Under the pieces are notes generated by a model that worked only from the letters and a program-made list of their open reading frames with translations, made no database searches and was not told where the DNA came from. DNA of 64,000 bases, from NCBI RefSeq assembly GCF_003609605.1, contig NZ_MCHY01000006.1, positions 62,001-126,000 of the forward strand, in the 5' to 3' direction. Of this stretch, positions 56,639 through 64,000 are shown piece by piece. Both the position numbers and the translations under genes were made by a program. Position 1 is the first letter of the stretch, and every line of letters begins with the position of its first letter. This DNA is from Ammoniphilus oxalaticus (GTDB lineage: Bacteria; Bacillota; Bacilli; Aneurinibacillales; RAOX-1).

Positions 56639-56800
56639 AAATTTAGGAGGTTCGCATAAGAGGGCGGCTGGGCCCATCGCACCCCTTCTGGGCGCGAGCA
56701 ATAGCAGGAGAACCTCCGCTTAAATCTCACTATTCCCTCGTTCGCTGTGTCAATTCAGCTGCGATCATCGAAATAACAGGAGAAATTCCGTCTAAATCCT
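56639..56800 (+). repeat. intergenic repeat element with inverted arms and TCCGCTTAAAT core
   Basis: Within the 616-base gap 56482-57097, AATTTAGGAGGTTCG (56640-56654) is inversely complementary to most of GAACCTCCGCTTAAAT (56710-56725), enclosing a GC-rich segment. A second core ACAGGAGAAATTCCGTCTAAAT follows at about 56776-56797. The core matches the 82-bp repeats at 48.7 kb and the degenerate block at 20.4 kb. No gene was found in the gap. Confidence 0.6.
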
Positions 56801-56988
56801 ATTTTCTCCGACCTCCTCGTCTTCGCCGCTTGAACCGCCTAATGCTTGGCGGCCCCTTTTCGTTCGGAAAACTCGCTCACTGTGGCGCATTTTACCTAAT
56901 CACCCCAAAGTCCCACGCAAACATTCACTCCACTTGAAACTGTTTTACATGCAAATAAGACATATTGAACAAGTTTCAAATGTCAAGA

Positions 56989-57017
56989 TTGAATTAGGCG
57001 GGTTTCAGGATTATAAT
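56989..57017 (+). promoter_or_regulatory. promoter of the amino acid ABC transporter
   Basis: TTGAAT (56989-56994) and TATAAT (57012-57017) are 17 bases apart, 80 bases before the binding-protein ATG. Confidence 0.7.
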
Positions 57018-57097
57018 AGACCTACTTATGAGGTTGTATCAATTTTTAAATAATAAAATAATAGATTGCTGGTTGTAGAAGGGAGAAGCATTATATA

Positions 57098-57919
57098 ATG
57101 AGAAAACTATCTATCTTTTTAACGATGGCTCTCTCGGCCGTCGTCTTGCTATCAGGATGCGGGTCGAGTGGTTCAAAAGGAGGATCGGACACGTTTAAGG
57201 TTGGGATGGAGGCGGGTTACGCTCCTTTTAACTGGACTCAAATGGACGATTCTAATGGAGCGGTCAAGATGGAAGGGAATGCTGAATTTGCGGGCGGTTA
57301 TGATGTGGAGATTGCTAAAAGAATTGCGGAAGGTTTGGGCAAGGAGCTGGTGATCGTCAAAACGGAGTGGACAGGTTTGCCGCCCGCGGTAACGTCGGGT
57401 AAAATTGACGCAATTGTGGCGGGCATGTCGCCAACTCCCGACCGAATGGAAACGATTGACTTTTCAGATAATTACTATCAATCTGATTTGGTAATGGTTG
57501 TGAAAACAGGCGGGAAATTTGAAAATGCCAAGACGCTTGATGATTTTAATGGGGCGAAAGTGACGGCGCAATTGAATACGTTCCACTATAGTGTGATTGA
57601 GCAAATTGAAGGGGTCAACAAGCAAACGGCAATGGACGATTTCCCTGCAATGCGGGTTGCTCTTGAGTCAGGTGTGATTGACGCCTATGTTTCGGAGCGT
57701 CCCGAGGGACTCAGCGCATCTGCCGCTAATTCAAACTTTAAAATGGTTGAGCTTGAAGAAGGTTTTGTCACCGCTAAGGACGAAACGGCCATTGCTGTCG
57801 GAATTAAGAAAGACAGCGAGTTAACGGACAAAATTAATGAAATTTTAGCTGGGATTTCAGAAGAAGAACGAACAGAAATTATGAATATGGCGATTAAGAA
57901 TCAACCAGCAGCAAAATAA
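57098..57919 (+). CDS. polar amino acid ABC transporter, substrate-binding lipoprotein
   Basis: A 273-residue lipoprotein with lipobox LLSGC (Cys about 21) and a family 3 solute-binding domain (KVGMEAGYAPFNWTQ; GGYDVEIAKRIAEGLGKE; IVAGMSPTPDRMETIDFS). These proteins bind polar amino acids such as glutamine, cystine or arginine. A terminator-like hairpin follows it, so extra binding protein relative to the permease and ATPase is likely. Confidence 0.92.
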   Translation: MRKLSIFLTMALSAVVLLSGCGSSGSKGGSDTFKVGMEAGYAPFNWTQMDDSNGAVKMEGNAEFAGGYDVEIAKRIAEGLGKELVIVKTEWTGLPPAVTSGKIDAIVAGMSPTPDRMETIDFSDNYYQSDLVMVVKTGGKFENAKTLDDFNGAKVTAQLNTFHYSVIEQIEGVNKQTAMDDFPAMRVALESGVIDAYVSERPEGLSASAANSNFKMVELEEGFVTAKDETAIAVGIKKDSELTDKINEILAGISEEERTEIMNMAIKNQPAAK

Positions 57920-57931
57920 ATAATAAAATGA

Positions 57932-57970
57932 AGCCGGCTGCGAACGTAATGCGGTCGGTTTTGCTTTTTT
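57932..57970 (+). terminator. partial terminator after the binding-protein gene
   Basis: AGCCGGCTGC (57932-57941) pairs with GCGGTCGGTT (57951-57960) with wobble pairs, followed by TTGCTTTTTT. The downstream permease and ATPase genes may rely on read-through; no clear promoter is seen in 57970-58127. Confidence 0.65.
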
Positions 57971-58127
57971 AAAACTACATTTAGTAAATAGTCCCTTCTT
58001 TTATAAAAAAAGGGAAGTAGGGAAAGAAACTGCTTTAGGTGTTAGAGCCTCCGACCGATGATCACACAGATGAAGCGAAAATCTGGATGTAGGTTACGCT
58101 GAGGTGGTAATGGATAGGAGGATAGAA

Positions 58128-58892
58128 ATGAGTTTAGAGTGGATCATTAGAATTATTACGGAATACTGGCCGATGTTTCTGCGAGGCGCGTGGGTGACGT
58201 TGCTCATCTCGATTACAGGGACGATTATCGGATCGATTATCGGCTTGTTGATCGGTGTTATTCGTACAGTCCCGATGCCAGAACGCGGGCCGAAGCGAGC
58301 CCTATTAAAAACGGTCAATGGATTGCTGTCCGCTTATATTGAATTTTTCCGAGGAACGCCGATGATTGTGCAGGCGATGGTTATTTATTACGGTTCGGCT
58401 CAAGCGTTTGGGCTTGATATTAATCGAATTGCGGCTGCGATCTTCATCGTTTCGATTAATACGGGAGCCTATATGGCTGAAATTGTGCGCGGCGGGATTG
58501 TTTCGATTGATAAAGGGCAATTTGAGGCGGCTCAAGCAATCGGGATGAATCATACGCAAACGATGTTTAATGTCGTCTTGCCGCAGGTCATTCGCAATAT
58601 TTTGCCTGCTACGGGAAATGAATTTGTCATTAATATTAAAGATACATCGGTGTTAAACGTAATTTCTGTCACAGAGCTTTATTTCCAGACGAAATCAATC
58701 GCGGGGAACAATTATCGCACATTCGAAGCGTTTTTGGTCACCTGTATCCTTTACTTTGTGATGACTTTCACCGTGACGAGAATTTTGCGCTACATTGAAC
58801 GAAGATTGGATGGGCCGGCAGACTTCATTCGAATTGGCAATCAGATGCAAGTGGAAACGGCGGAAGATCAGTTGCGCAGAACGAATTCGTAG
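58128..58892 (+). CDS. polar amino acid ABC transporter permease
   Basis: A 254-residue permease of the His/Glu/Gln/Arg family with about five helices and the conserved EAA loop (GQFEAAQAIGMNHTQTMFNVVLPQ). ATG 58128 follows a strong AGGAGG; an in-frame GTG upstream (58104) is not needed. It is the membrane subunit for the binding protein at 57098. Confidence 0.92.
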   Translation: MSLEWIIRIITEYWPMFLRGAWVTLLISITGTIIGSIIGLLIGVIRTVPMPERGPKRALLKTVNGLLSAYIEFFRGTPMIVQAMVIYYGSAQAFGLDINRIAAAIFIVSINTGAYMAEIVRGGIVSIDKGQFEAAQAIGMNHTQTMFNVVLPQVIRNILPATGNEFVINIKDTSVLNVISVTELYFQTKSIAGNNYRTFEAFLVTCILYFVMTFTVTRILRYIERRLDGPADFIRIGNQMQVETAEDQLRRTNS

Positions 58893-58922
58893 ATAAGTTT
58901 AGAAGGGAAGGAGGGGGAAACG

Positions 58923-59657
58923 ATGGAAAAGGTGATTGAGGTTCAACATTTGAGGAAATCGTTTGGTAGTCATGAAGTGTTAAGAGACATTAACTTTTCC
59001 GTAAACAAAGGGGAAGTCGTCTGTATCATCGGTTCCTCCGGATCGGGGAAATCGACGCTGTTACGCTGCATTAATTTACTAGAAAAGCCAAGTGGCGGGC
59101 AGATCATTTATAATGGTGAAAATATTCTCGACGACAACCACGATCTTCATAAATATCGCGCCCATTTGGGCATGGTTTTTCAGCAATTTAATTTATTTAA
59201 TAATCATAACGTAATGACCAATTGTGTAGTTGGACAAGTGAAAGTGTTAAAGCGGTCAAAAGAAGAAGCGGAGCAAATGGCTTTAAAATATTTAAAAGTC
59301 GTTGGGATGGATCAATTTGTGAACGCAAAACCGAAGCAGTTATCGGGGGGGCAAAAACAACGCGTCGCCATTGCCCGCGCGCTTTCGATGAATCCAGATG
59401 TGATGCTGTTTGATGAGCCAACATCAGCCTTAGACCCAGAGATGGTTGGGGAAGTCCTCAAGATAATGAAGGAACTAGCGGGAACAGGCTTGACGATGTT
59501 GATCGTCACCCATGAAATGGAGTTTGCCCGTGAAGTCTCAGATCGTGTTGTGTTTATGGACAACGGTGTTATCGCTGAAGAGGGTAGACCTGAACAAATT
59601 TTCAATCATCCAACACAAGAACGGACACGCGCTTTCTTGAAGCGTACTTTAAAATAA
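58923..59657 (+). CDS. polar amino acid ABC transporter ATP-binding protein
   Basis: A 244-residue ATPase of the GlnQ type. Walker A is GSSGSGKST (about 36-44), the signature [15 protein letters not shown], Walker [15 protein letters not shown] and the switch VTHEM. GGAGGGGG precedes ATG 58923. It completes the binding protein-permease-ATPase set. Confidence 0.94.
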   Translation: MEKVIEVQHLRKSFGSHEVLRDINFSVNKGEVVCIIGSSGSGKSTLLRCINLLEKPSGGQIIYNGENILDDNHDLHKYRAHLGMVFQQFNLFNNHNVMTNCVVGQVKVLKRSKEEAEQMALKYLKVVGMDQFVNAKPKQLSGGQKQRVAIARALSMNPDVMLFDEPTSALDPEMVGEVLKIMKELAGTGLTMLIVTHEMEFAREVSDRVVFMDNGVIAEEGRPEQIFNHPTQERTRAFLKRTLK

Positions 59658-59661
59658 AAAG

Positions 59662-59718
59662 AAAACAAGCCTGCTTTAATACCCCATTTTTAGAGAGGTA
59701 TGGAAGCGGGCTTGTTTT
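59662..59718. terminator. bidirectional terminator between the ABC ATPase and VWA genes
   Basis: AAAACAAGCCTGCTT (59662-59676) pairs with AAGCGGGCTTGTTTT (59704-59718) with one G-T pair. Both strands end in T-rich tracts, serving two converging genes. Confidence 0.88.
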
Positions 59719-59720
59719 TG

Positions 59721-61094
59721 CTATTGACTTCTTTGTTGTTCGCGTAAATCGATTCGTTCGTCGCGGGCTTTATCGCGAACTTGAATCCGAAGTTGACGCG
59801 CTGTTTCGCGGGCTTCAACCCGGATGTCCCTAAAGTGATCTTTCATGTGAACACGCATTCCTCTGGCGCGGTCTTGAATGAGCGGGCGAATTTGACGCCA
59901 TGGGATGTCCGCTCTAATTTCTTCCATCTCCCGAGTAAGGTTCACTAAAAACGTTTCTTCACTGTAACTTTGGTTAACCCCTTTTGACTCATGTGTATAG
60001 GAAGCGTTCAAGTAGTCAGCCTCCTCCGTATAAAATGTATTGACATTTTTTGAATCCCAAGTGTACCAAGCGTTGATTAGTTCCGTCGTTTCTTTTCGGA
60101 AAGAATCACGAAGCTGTTTACCGGTGTCGGCGTGAAAGTATTTACCGTTACCGGCTGAGGCGATCGCTTCTAACGCGGCGCGTTCATGGCTTTCAATATC
60201 AAACCCGATAATATTGACGACTGCTTCAATTTCAGATTCTTGAATTTGTCTGGCCGCTTCCACGGGATCGCCGCCACACGTTTCTTCGCCGTCACTGACA
60301 ACGTACATTACGCTTTTTACATTTGGGTTATCTACAGCGGCTGCTAGTAGGTCCTGGCCTCCTTCTTCAATCGCGCGGGCAAGCGGGGTAAACCCCGTCG
60401 GTTCAAAGCGGTTTAATGCCTCTGAAAATGCTTGTTGTTCGTATCCGCTCAATTGATAAATTTCTTCGGTTTTGGCGCACGATTCCTCTTTTCCCGCGGG
60501 CTGATTGGAACCTTTGTGACCGTATACGCGCAAGGATACGAGCGTGTTTTCGGGTAGTCCGCTGACAAACTCGGCAACCGCTTCTTTGGCGAGCTGCATT
60601 TTCGTTTTTCCATCTAGTCTACCCGCCATACTTCCACTCGCATCGAGTAAAATTTGTGTGTGTAAAAGCGGCGCGTCTCCCGCATCACCTGGAGCATTGA
60701 GACCGTCAGGTTGGTCGGTAATCGCCGAAAAGATGACTTCTGTTTCGTCTATGAATGTTTGATAGGGACGATAATCATCCGCAGTTAAGGCCATCAAGCG
60801 CGCGAAATATTCCTCCGCGCTTAATCCTTCTGGCCAAGCTTCGATTTCTTTTTTTATTGCTTCCGAGTCCCTTTCCTTTTCGCTGTACTTGCCAGGTTCG
60901 AGTCTCATCCACGCTTCAGCGTCATTCGTATCTAATGCATACATTTCAAACGATTCTTTCTCTTTTTGCTTCTTTTTATTTACTTCGCTCATCTCATCGA
61001 TTGGTCCATTGTCTTGGGTGACGGGCTGTTTGCCGCCGCATGCGCTCAGCAACAACAAGGCAAACAAACTGCTAAGTATCCATCTTTTTTTCAA
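59721..61094 (-). CDS. VWA-domain lipoprotein with 11-residue repeat tail
   Basis: A 457-residue lipoprotein with lipobox LLSAC (Cys about 19). A von Willebrand A domain (about 145-325) has the MIDAS motif DASGSMAG, VYVVSDGEETCGG and related blocks. A long C-terminal tail follows. From about residue 340 the tail is built of 11-residue units: four units of the pattern (I/V/L)Nxx(Y)(T/S)xE, then from about 402 five basic units of the pattern (I/M/L)Rxxx(R/K)(D/E). The start is TTG 61094 behind AAGGAGG; an in-frame ATG at 61121 lies upstream of that site. VWA domains bind protein ligands at a metal site. The ligand is unknown. Confidence 0.82.
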   Translation of the reverse strand: MKKRWILSSLFALLLLSACGGKQPVTQDNGPIDEMSEVNKKKQKEKESFEMYALDTNDAEAWMRLEPGKYSEKERDSEAIKKEIEAWPEGLSAEEYFARLMALTADDYRPYQTFIDETEVIFSAITDQPDGLNAPGDAGDAPLLHTQILLDASGSMAGRLDGKTKMQLAKEAVAEFVSGLPENTLVSLRVYGHKGSNQPAGKEESCAKTEEIYQLSGYEQQAFSEALNRFEPTGFTPLARAIEEGGQDLLAAAVDNPNVKSVMYVVSDGEETCGGDPVEAARQIQESEIEAVVNIIGFDIESHERAALEAIASAGNGKYFHADTGKQLRDSFRKETTELINAWYTWDSKNVNTFYTEEADYLNASYTHESKGVNQSYSEETFLVNLTREMEEIRADIPWRQIRPLIQDRARGMRVHMKDHFRDIRVEARETARQLRIQVRDKARDERIDLREQQRSQ

Positions 61095-61121
61095 CTTTTG
61101 CCTCCTTCTTATCTCATTCAA

Positions 61122-61217
61122 CTAAAGAAAAAATCCTACGCCCATAACTAAAGTCGATAAAACCATCGTGAATATAATGATATAAACAATAGCCTTTGTA
61201 TATTTTTGCGGTATCAT
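61122..61217 (-). CDS. prli42: stressosome-associated protein Prli42
   Basis: A 31-residue protein read on the reverse strand from ATG 61217 with GGAGGAC seven bases upstream to TAG at 61122. It starts MIPQKYTKAIVYIII, is basic at the N-terminus and has a single membrane helix ending at the C-terminus (VMGVGFFL). Length and pattern match the Prli42 miniprotein that anchors the stressosome to the membrane in Listeria and is conserved in Firmicutes. It lies 27 bases upstream of the VWA lipoprotein start and may be co-transcribed with it. Confidence 0.85.
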   Translation of the reverse strand: MIPQKYTKAIVYIIIFTMVLSTLVMGVGFFL

Positions 61218-61369
61218 CTTCAGTCCTCCGTCACATTATAGTCATACCTTTATTTTATCGATTTTTTGCTAGGAGGACAACGGGTCCTAAGCAGCAAACG
61301 GAATTTTGAGCGGTTTTCGGAATAGAATAAAGCAATTCAGTGAATTTACGGTGTGAGGAGTGAAGGAAA

Positions 61370-61807
61370 ATGAAGAGGGACGGGCCAAAGAAGATCGCTC
61401 ATATCGGAATTGCTGTCAGTAATTTGCGAGAGGCAGTCCATTTATATACAACTGTATTAGGGTTCACGTTGGAAGGATATGAAACAGTTGATAGTGAAAA
61501 GGTTCGAATCGCCTTTTTGAAAATTGGAGAAACGCGTCTGGAGTTGTTAGAGGCGACGAGTCCCGATAGTCCGATTGCTCGTTTTATTGAACGACGCGGG
61601 GAGGGAATTCATCATCTCGCTTTTCAAGTGGACAGTTTAAGCGAACGATTGCGCGCTTTACAGGAGCAAGGAATTAATTTGATTGACCCGACTCCAAAAC
61701 AAGGAGCAGACGGGAATCAGATCGCTTTTTTACATCCGAGCTCCACGCGCGGGGTTTTAATTGAACTGTGTGAATCGTTTCAAATGAGATCCGAATTTGA
61801 AAATTAA
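61370..61807 (+). CDS. mce: methylmalonyl-CoA epimerase
   Basis: A 145-residue VOC-fold enzyme with metal ligands in IAHIGIAVSNL (His), LELLEAT (Glu), IHHLAFQV (His) and LIELCE (Glu). It interconverts the (R) and (S) forms of methylmalonyl-CoA. The ribosome site GAGGAGTGAAGG precedes ATG 61370. In B. subtilis the homologue yqjC is followed by a carboxyltransferase gene (yqjD) and yqjE; here yqjE follows without yqjD. Confidence 0.9.
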   Translation: MKRDGPKKIAHIGIAVSNLREAVHLYTTVLGFTLEGYETVDSEKVRIAFLKIGETRLELLEATSPDSPIARFIERRGEGIHHLAFQVDSLSERLRALQEQGINLIDPTPKQGADGNQIAFLHPSSTRGVLIELCESFQMRSEFEN

Positions 61808-61820
61808 ATGTGGCATTTTT

Positions 61821-61850
61821 TTGGAGAAAGGCCTTCTAAAACGGTATAAT
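61821..61850 (+). promoter_or_regulatory. promoter of the PepT-like peptidase gene
   Basis: TTGGAG (61821-61826) and TATAAT (61845-61850) are 18 bases apart and lie between mce and the peptidase, so the latter can be expressed on its own. Confidence 0.6.
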
Positions 61851-61894
61851 AAATGGCGTACATATTTAGTTAGCAACGAGAAAGGGGTCTTACC

Positions 61895-63013
61895 TTGATT
61901 AATGAAGAAAGACTGCTCGCGGAATTTTTAGAACTGGTTCAAATCGATAGCGAAACGAAGTTTGAGCGGGAAATTTGCGATACGTTAAAGGAAAAGTTAA
62001 TTGCTATAGGAATGAATGTAGTCGAGGACGATACGATGAAAGTGACCGGCCATGGGGCGGGCAACTTGCTTGCGACGTTACCAGGGAATACGGATGGACC
62101 GACCATTTATTTTACATGTCATATGGATACGGTTACGCCAGGAAGAGGAATCAAACCCAAGATCAAAGATGGGTATGTCACGTCCGATGGAATGACGATT
62201 CTGGGCAGTGATGATAAGGCTGGGGTCGCGGCATTGTTAGAGGGATTGCGAGTCTTACGTGAACAGCAAATCCCACATGCGACGATTCAAGCGTTGATCA
62301 CAGCTGGAGAGGAATCGGGTTTAGTCGGGGCAAAGGCGTTTGATCCAAAGCAATTGCAGGCCGAGTACGGTTTTGCGTTGGACAGCAATGGAAAAGTAGG
62401 AGAGATTGTTGTCGCGGCGCCGACACAGGCGAAGATTAGGGCGGTTGTGCATGGGAAAGCGGCTCATGCCGGCGTCAATCCGCAAGATGGGATTAGCGCC
62501 ATTCAAGTCGCTAGTCGCGCGATTATGCGCATGCCGTTAGGTCGGGTTGATGAGGACACGACGGCCAATATTGGTGTCATTCAAGGCGGAGAAGCGACCA
62601 ATATTGTTTGCCCGCGGGTCGATATTGAAGCAGAGGCGCGAAGCATTGAACCCGACAAGATGAAGGTCCAGATCGACAAGATGAAGCAGGCATTCGCTGT
62701 CGCTGAGGAAGAATTCCAAACGAATATCGAAGTCGATGTGGAAGTAATGTATCCGGGATATCGTTACGGTGAAGAAGATGTCGTTACGCAAAAAGCGATG
62801 CAAGCGGTCCGAGCGGTTGGACGCGAACCGAAGTTGTTGGCGAGCGGCGGCGGTAGCGACGCCAATGTGATCGCGGGCTACGGGATCCCGACGGTGAACA
62901 TGGCGATCGGTTATGAAGAAATTCATACGACCAGCGAAAGAATGCCGATTGAGGAATTAAATAAAGCGGCGGAACTTGTCGTTGCTTTAGCCCGCGCCGC
63001 CATTGAAAATTAG
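61895..63013 (+). CDS. yqjE: M20 family peptidase, PepT/YqjE-like
   Basis: A 372-residue di-zinc aminopeptidase-type enzyme with FTCHMDTVTPG (His, Asp), GSDDKAGVAALLEG (bridging Asp), ITAGEESGLVGA (Glu pair), ALDSNG and a late GGGSDANV. It is probably a tripeptidase in the cytoplasm. The start is TTG 61895 behind AAAGGGG. The length fits YqjE. Confidence 0.9.
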   Translation: MINEERLLAEFLELVQIDSETKFEREICDTLKEKLIAIGMNVVEDDTMKVTGHGAGNLLATLPGNTDGPTIYFTCHMDTVTPGRGIKPKIKDGYVTSDGMTILGSDDKAGVAALLEGLRVLREQQIPHATIQALITAGEESGLVGAKAFDPKQLQAEYGFALDSNGKVGEIVVAAPTQAKIRAVVHGKAAHAGVNPQDGISAIQVASRAIMRMPLGRVDEDTTANIGVIQGGEATNIVCPRVDIEAEARSIEPDKMKVQIDKMKQAFAVAEEEFQTNIEVDVEVMYPGYRYGEEDVVTQKAMQAVRAVGREPKLLASGGGSDANVIAGYGIPTVNMAIGYEEIHTTSERMPIEELNKAAELVVALARAAIEN

Positions 63014-63016
63014 GAA

Positions 63017-63057
63017 GGAAAAGGAGCGTCTGGATAATCTATCAGGCGCTCCTTTTA
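63017..63057. terminator. terminator after the peptidase gene
   Basis: AAGGAGCG(TCTG) and (CAGG)CGCTCCTT pair as a long stem followed by TTATTT. The A-rich left side gives T residues on the reverse strand for the converging gene. Confidence 0.8.
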
Positions 63058-63058
63058 T

Positions 63059-63463
63059 TTACGGCTGTTCAGTGGGGTCCGCTTCATCGTCAAGCTTCTG
63101 GTAACGATGTAAAATATACGGTTCGATCAGCTCATAATCGCCATAGCCGAGATTTGCGTCCAAATAAGCGCGTGGGTCGACTAGGTTTGGTTCCATCTGT
63201 TGCTCGGGAATAGGTGGATCTTGTATTTGCTCCCCCTTACTTTGCTCATCCTCCAGGCCATAAATTTCGGCTATCGTCTGTTCCACATCGCCGCCGAGAC
63301 TATTTACAATTTCAAATGCGGCGATCCAATTCTCATCCACCGTTTCCATGATCAATTCGTTTTGCTCGATACGGATGCGCTCAAAACCTTGCTCATGCAA
63401 AACGTGTTGGGCCACGCGGGCGTCTTCTGCGGAACGAAAGGTAGTATGAATTTGTTTGCTCAT
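63059..63463 (-). CDS. hypothetical acidic protein
   Basis: A 134-residue soluble, acidic protein not assigned to a family. The first half (SAEDARVAQHVLHEQGFERIRIEQ) has the look of a ferredoxin-like alpha/beta unit resembling general-stress-type small domains. The second half is Glu/Pro-rich and ends with YLDANLGYGDYELIEPYILHRYQ. ATG 63463 follows GGAGGT. It is divergent from the DUF3866 gene by 80 bases. Confidence 0.65.
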   Translation of the reverse strand: MSKQIHTTFRSAEDARVAQHVLHEQGFERIRIEQNELIMETVDENWIAAFEIVNSLGGDVEQTIAEIYGLEDEQSKGEQIQDPPIPEQQMEPNLVDPRAYLDANLGYGDYELIEPYILHRYQKLDDEADPTEQP

Positions 63464-63543
63464 CTCATCATAACCTCCATATGAGAAACGTTTCTTTCAA
63501 TGTTCCCTAAATCGAAGACGCTTATGAGAGGAGTGAGCTAAAG

Positions 63544-64000
63544 TTGCTTCAGACGAGAAAAGCGGCCGTCATTAAAATTGTGTATGACAGCGATGAAATT
63601 CAAGAATTGGAGATCATTAGCCACGGAAAAATGGAAAAGGCGATTAATTATCCGATCTTAACGGGGAAAGTCGCGATTGGCGACCAAGTGTTGTTAAACA
63701 CGACCGCTGTCGAGTTGTCTCTGGGGACAGGGGGCTATCATTTTGTGCTGAAAGGACCGAATCCGCCAAGTGGTCCGATTTCGCGAGAAGGACACATTAT
63801 GAAGCTGCGTTATACGCCGTTGCAACTGGCTGTCGGTTCTTGTGAGGAGGAAGGCAGCCCGTATCACGCTGTTTTTTTAGAAGAGGATTCGATTGAAGGC
63901 ATGCCTGTGATCGTTGGCGGATTACATAGTATGACTCCTATTTTGGCGGGTTATTTTAAAAATGGCGATTGTGATCGTCGGGTGGCTTATATTATGACCG
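63544..64000 (+). CDS. DUF3866 family protein, 3' end beyond window
   Basis: An open frame from TTG 63544 (GAGAGGAGTGAG about ten bases upstream) to the right edge with no stop in 152 codons. The product begins with KAAVIKIVYDSDEIQELEI and contains INYPILTGKVAIGDQVLLNTTA, LGTGGYHFVL and VIVGGLHSMTP, which match DUF3866 proteins found near yqjE/spo genes in Bacillota. Function unknown. The remainder lies outside the window. Confidence 0.82.
   Translation, partial: MLQTRKAAVIKIVYDSDEIQELEIISHGKMEKAINYPILTGKVAIGDQVLLNTTAVELSLGTGGYHFVLKGPNPPSGPISREGHIMKLRYTPLQLAVGSCEEEGSPYHAVFLEEDSIEGMPVIVGGLHSMTPILAGYFKNGDCDRRVAYIMT

Overview
The window is chromosomal DNA from an endospore-forming member of the Bacillota. 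It carries a complete spoIIIAA-AH operon, spoIVB, spo0A, small spore-type genes and the Bacillus-type order efp ... spoIIIA-accB-yqhY-nusB-folD-xseA-xseB-ispA-dxs-tlyA-argR-recN-spoIVB-spo0A. Moderate GC, many TTG/GTG starts behind strong Shine-Dalgarno sequences, an OLE RNA and DUF1835/SLH/copper-amine-oxidase-type proteins suggest an environmental Bacillaceae or Paenibacillaceae/Aneurinibacillus-type species. The species cannot be named from the sequence alone. I saw no rRNA, tRNA, CRISPR array, prophage or insertion sequence.

Layout. 0-6.9 kb: the yqhQ-yqhR-yqhT-efp neighbourhood with a cytochrome c lipoprotein, a reverse-strand sulfolactate pair (comA, comB) with a DUF441 protein, then yqhV and an acidic zinc-ribbon protein. 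6.9-12.3 kb: the spoIIIA operon behind a good sigma-E-type promoter. 12.3-19.4 kb: accB (without accC), two Asp23-family proteins, nusB, a Kae1-like protein, folD, xseAB and ispA. 19.4-20.8 kb: an OLE RNA of about 608 nt closed by a perfect 10-bp stem, followed not by oapA but by 52-bp tandem repeats. 20.8-29.1 kb: dxs, tlyA, nadK, argR, recN, spoIVB and spo0A with probable sporulation control sites. 29.4-35.6 kb: a CAP-domain protein, small membrane and spore-type proteins, then a steA / mctB-like / GT2 / MraY-like cluster. 35.6-42.1 kb: a branched-chain amino acid catabolic operon (bcd-lpdV-bkdAA-bkdAB-bkdB) with a canonical sigma-54 promoter. 42.2-48.1 kb: a six-gene biotin operon (bioA-D-F-H-C-B) with a BirA operator.

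48.2-64 kb is more accessory: an 82-bp tandem repeat array, a copper-amine-oxidase-N protein, a DUF1835/MntA/HepT cassette, an SLH plus DUF4855 surface-protein pair, a GntR-regulated ABC transporter, an intergenic repeat element, a polar amino acid ABC transporter, a VWA lipoprotein with an 11-residue-repeat tail, a 31-residue Prli42 gene, methylmalonyl-CoA epimerase, a PepT-like peptidase and a DUF3866 protein cut by the right edge.

Most noteworthy: the OLE RNA lacking its usual protein-gene neighbour; accC missing from between accB and yqhY; a HepT-type HEPN protein in which the tyrosine normally AMPylated by MntA is a cysteine, coupled to a DUF1835 gene; related intergenic repeats in three places; and the hendecad-repeat tail of the VWA lipoprotein. 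All functions are read from motifs and gene context by eye. No database search or folding program was run.
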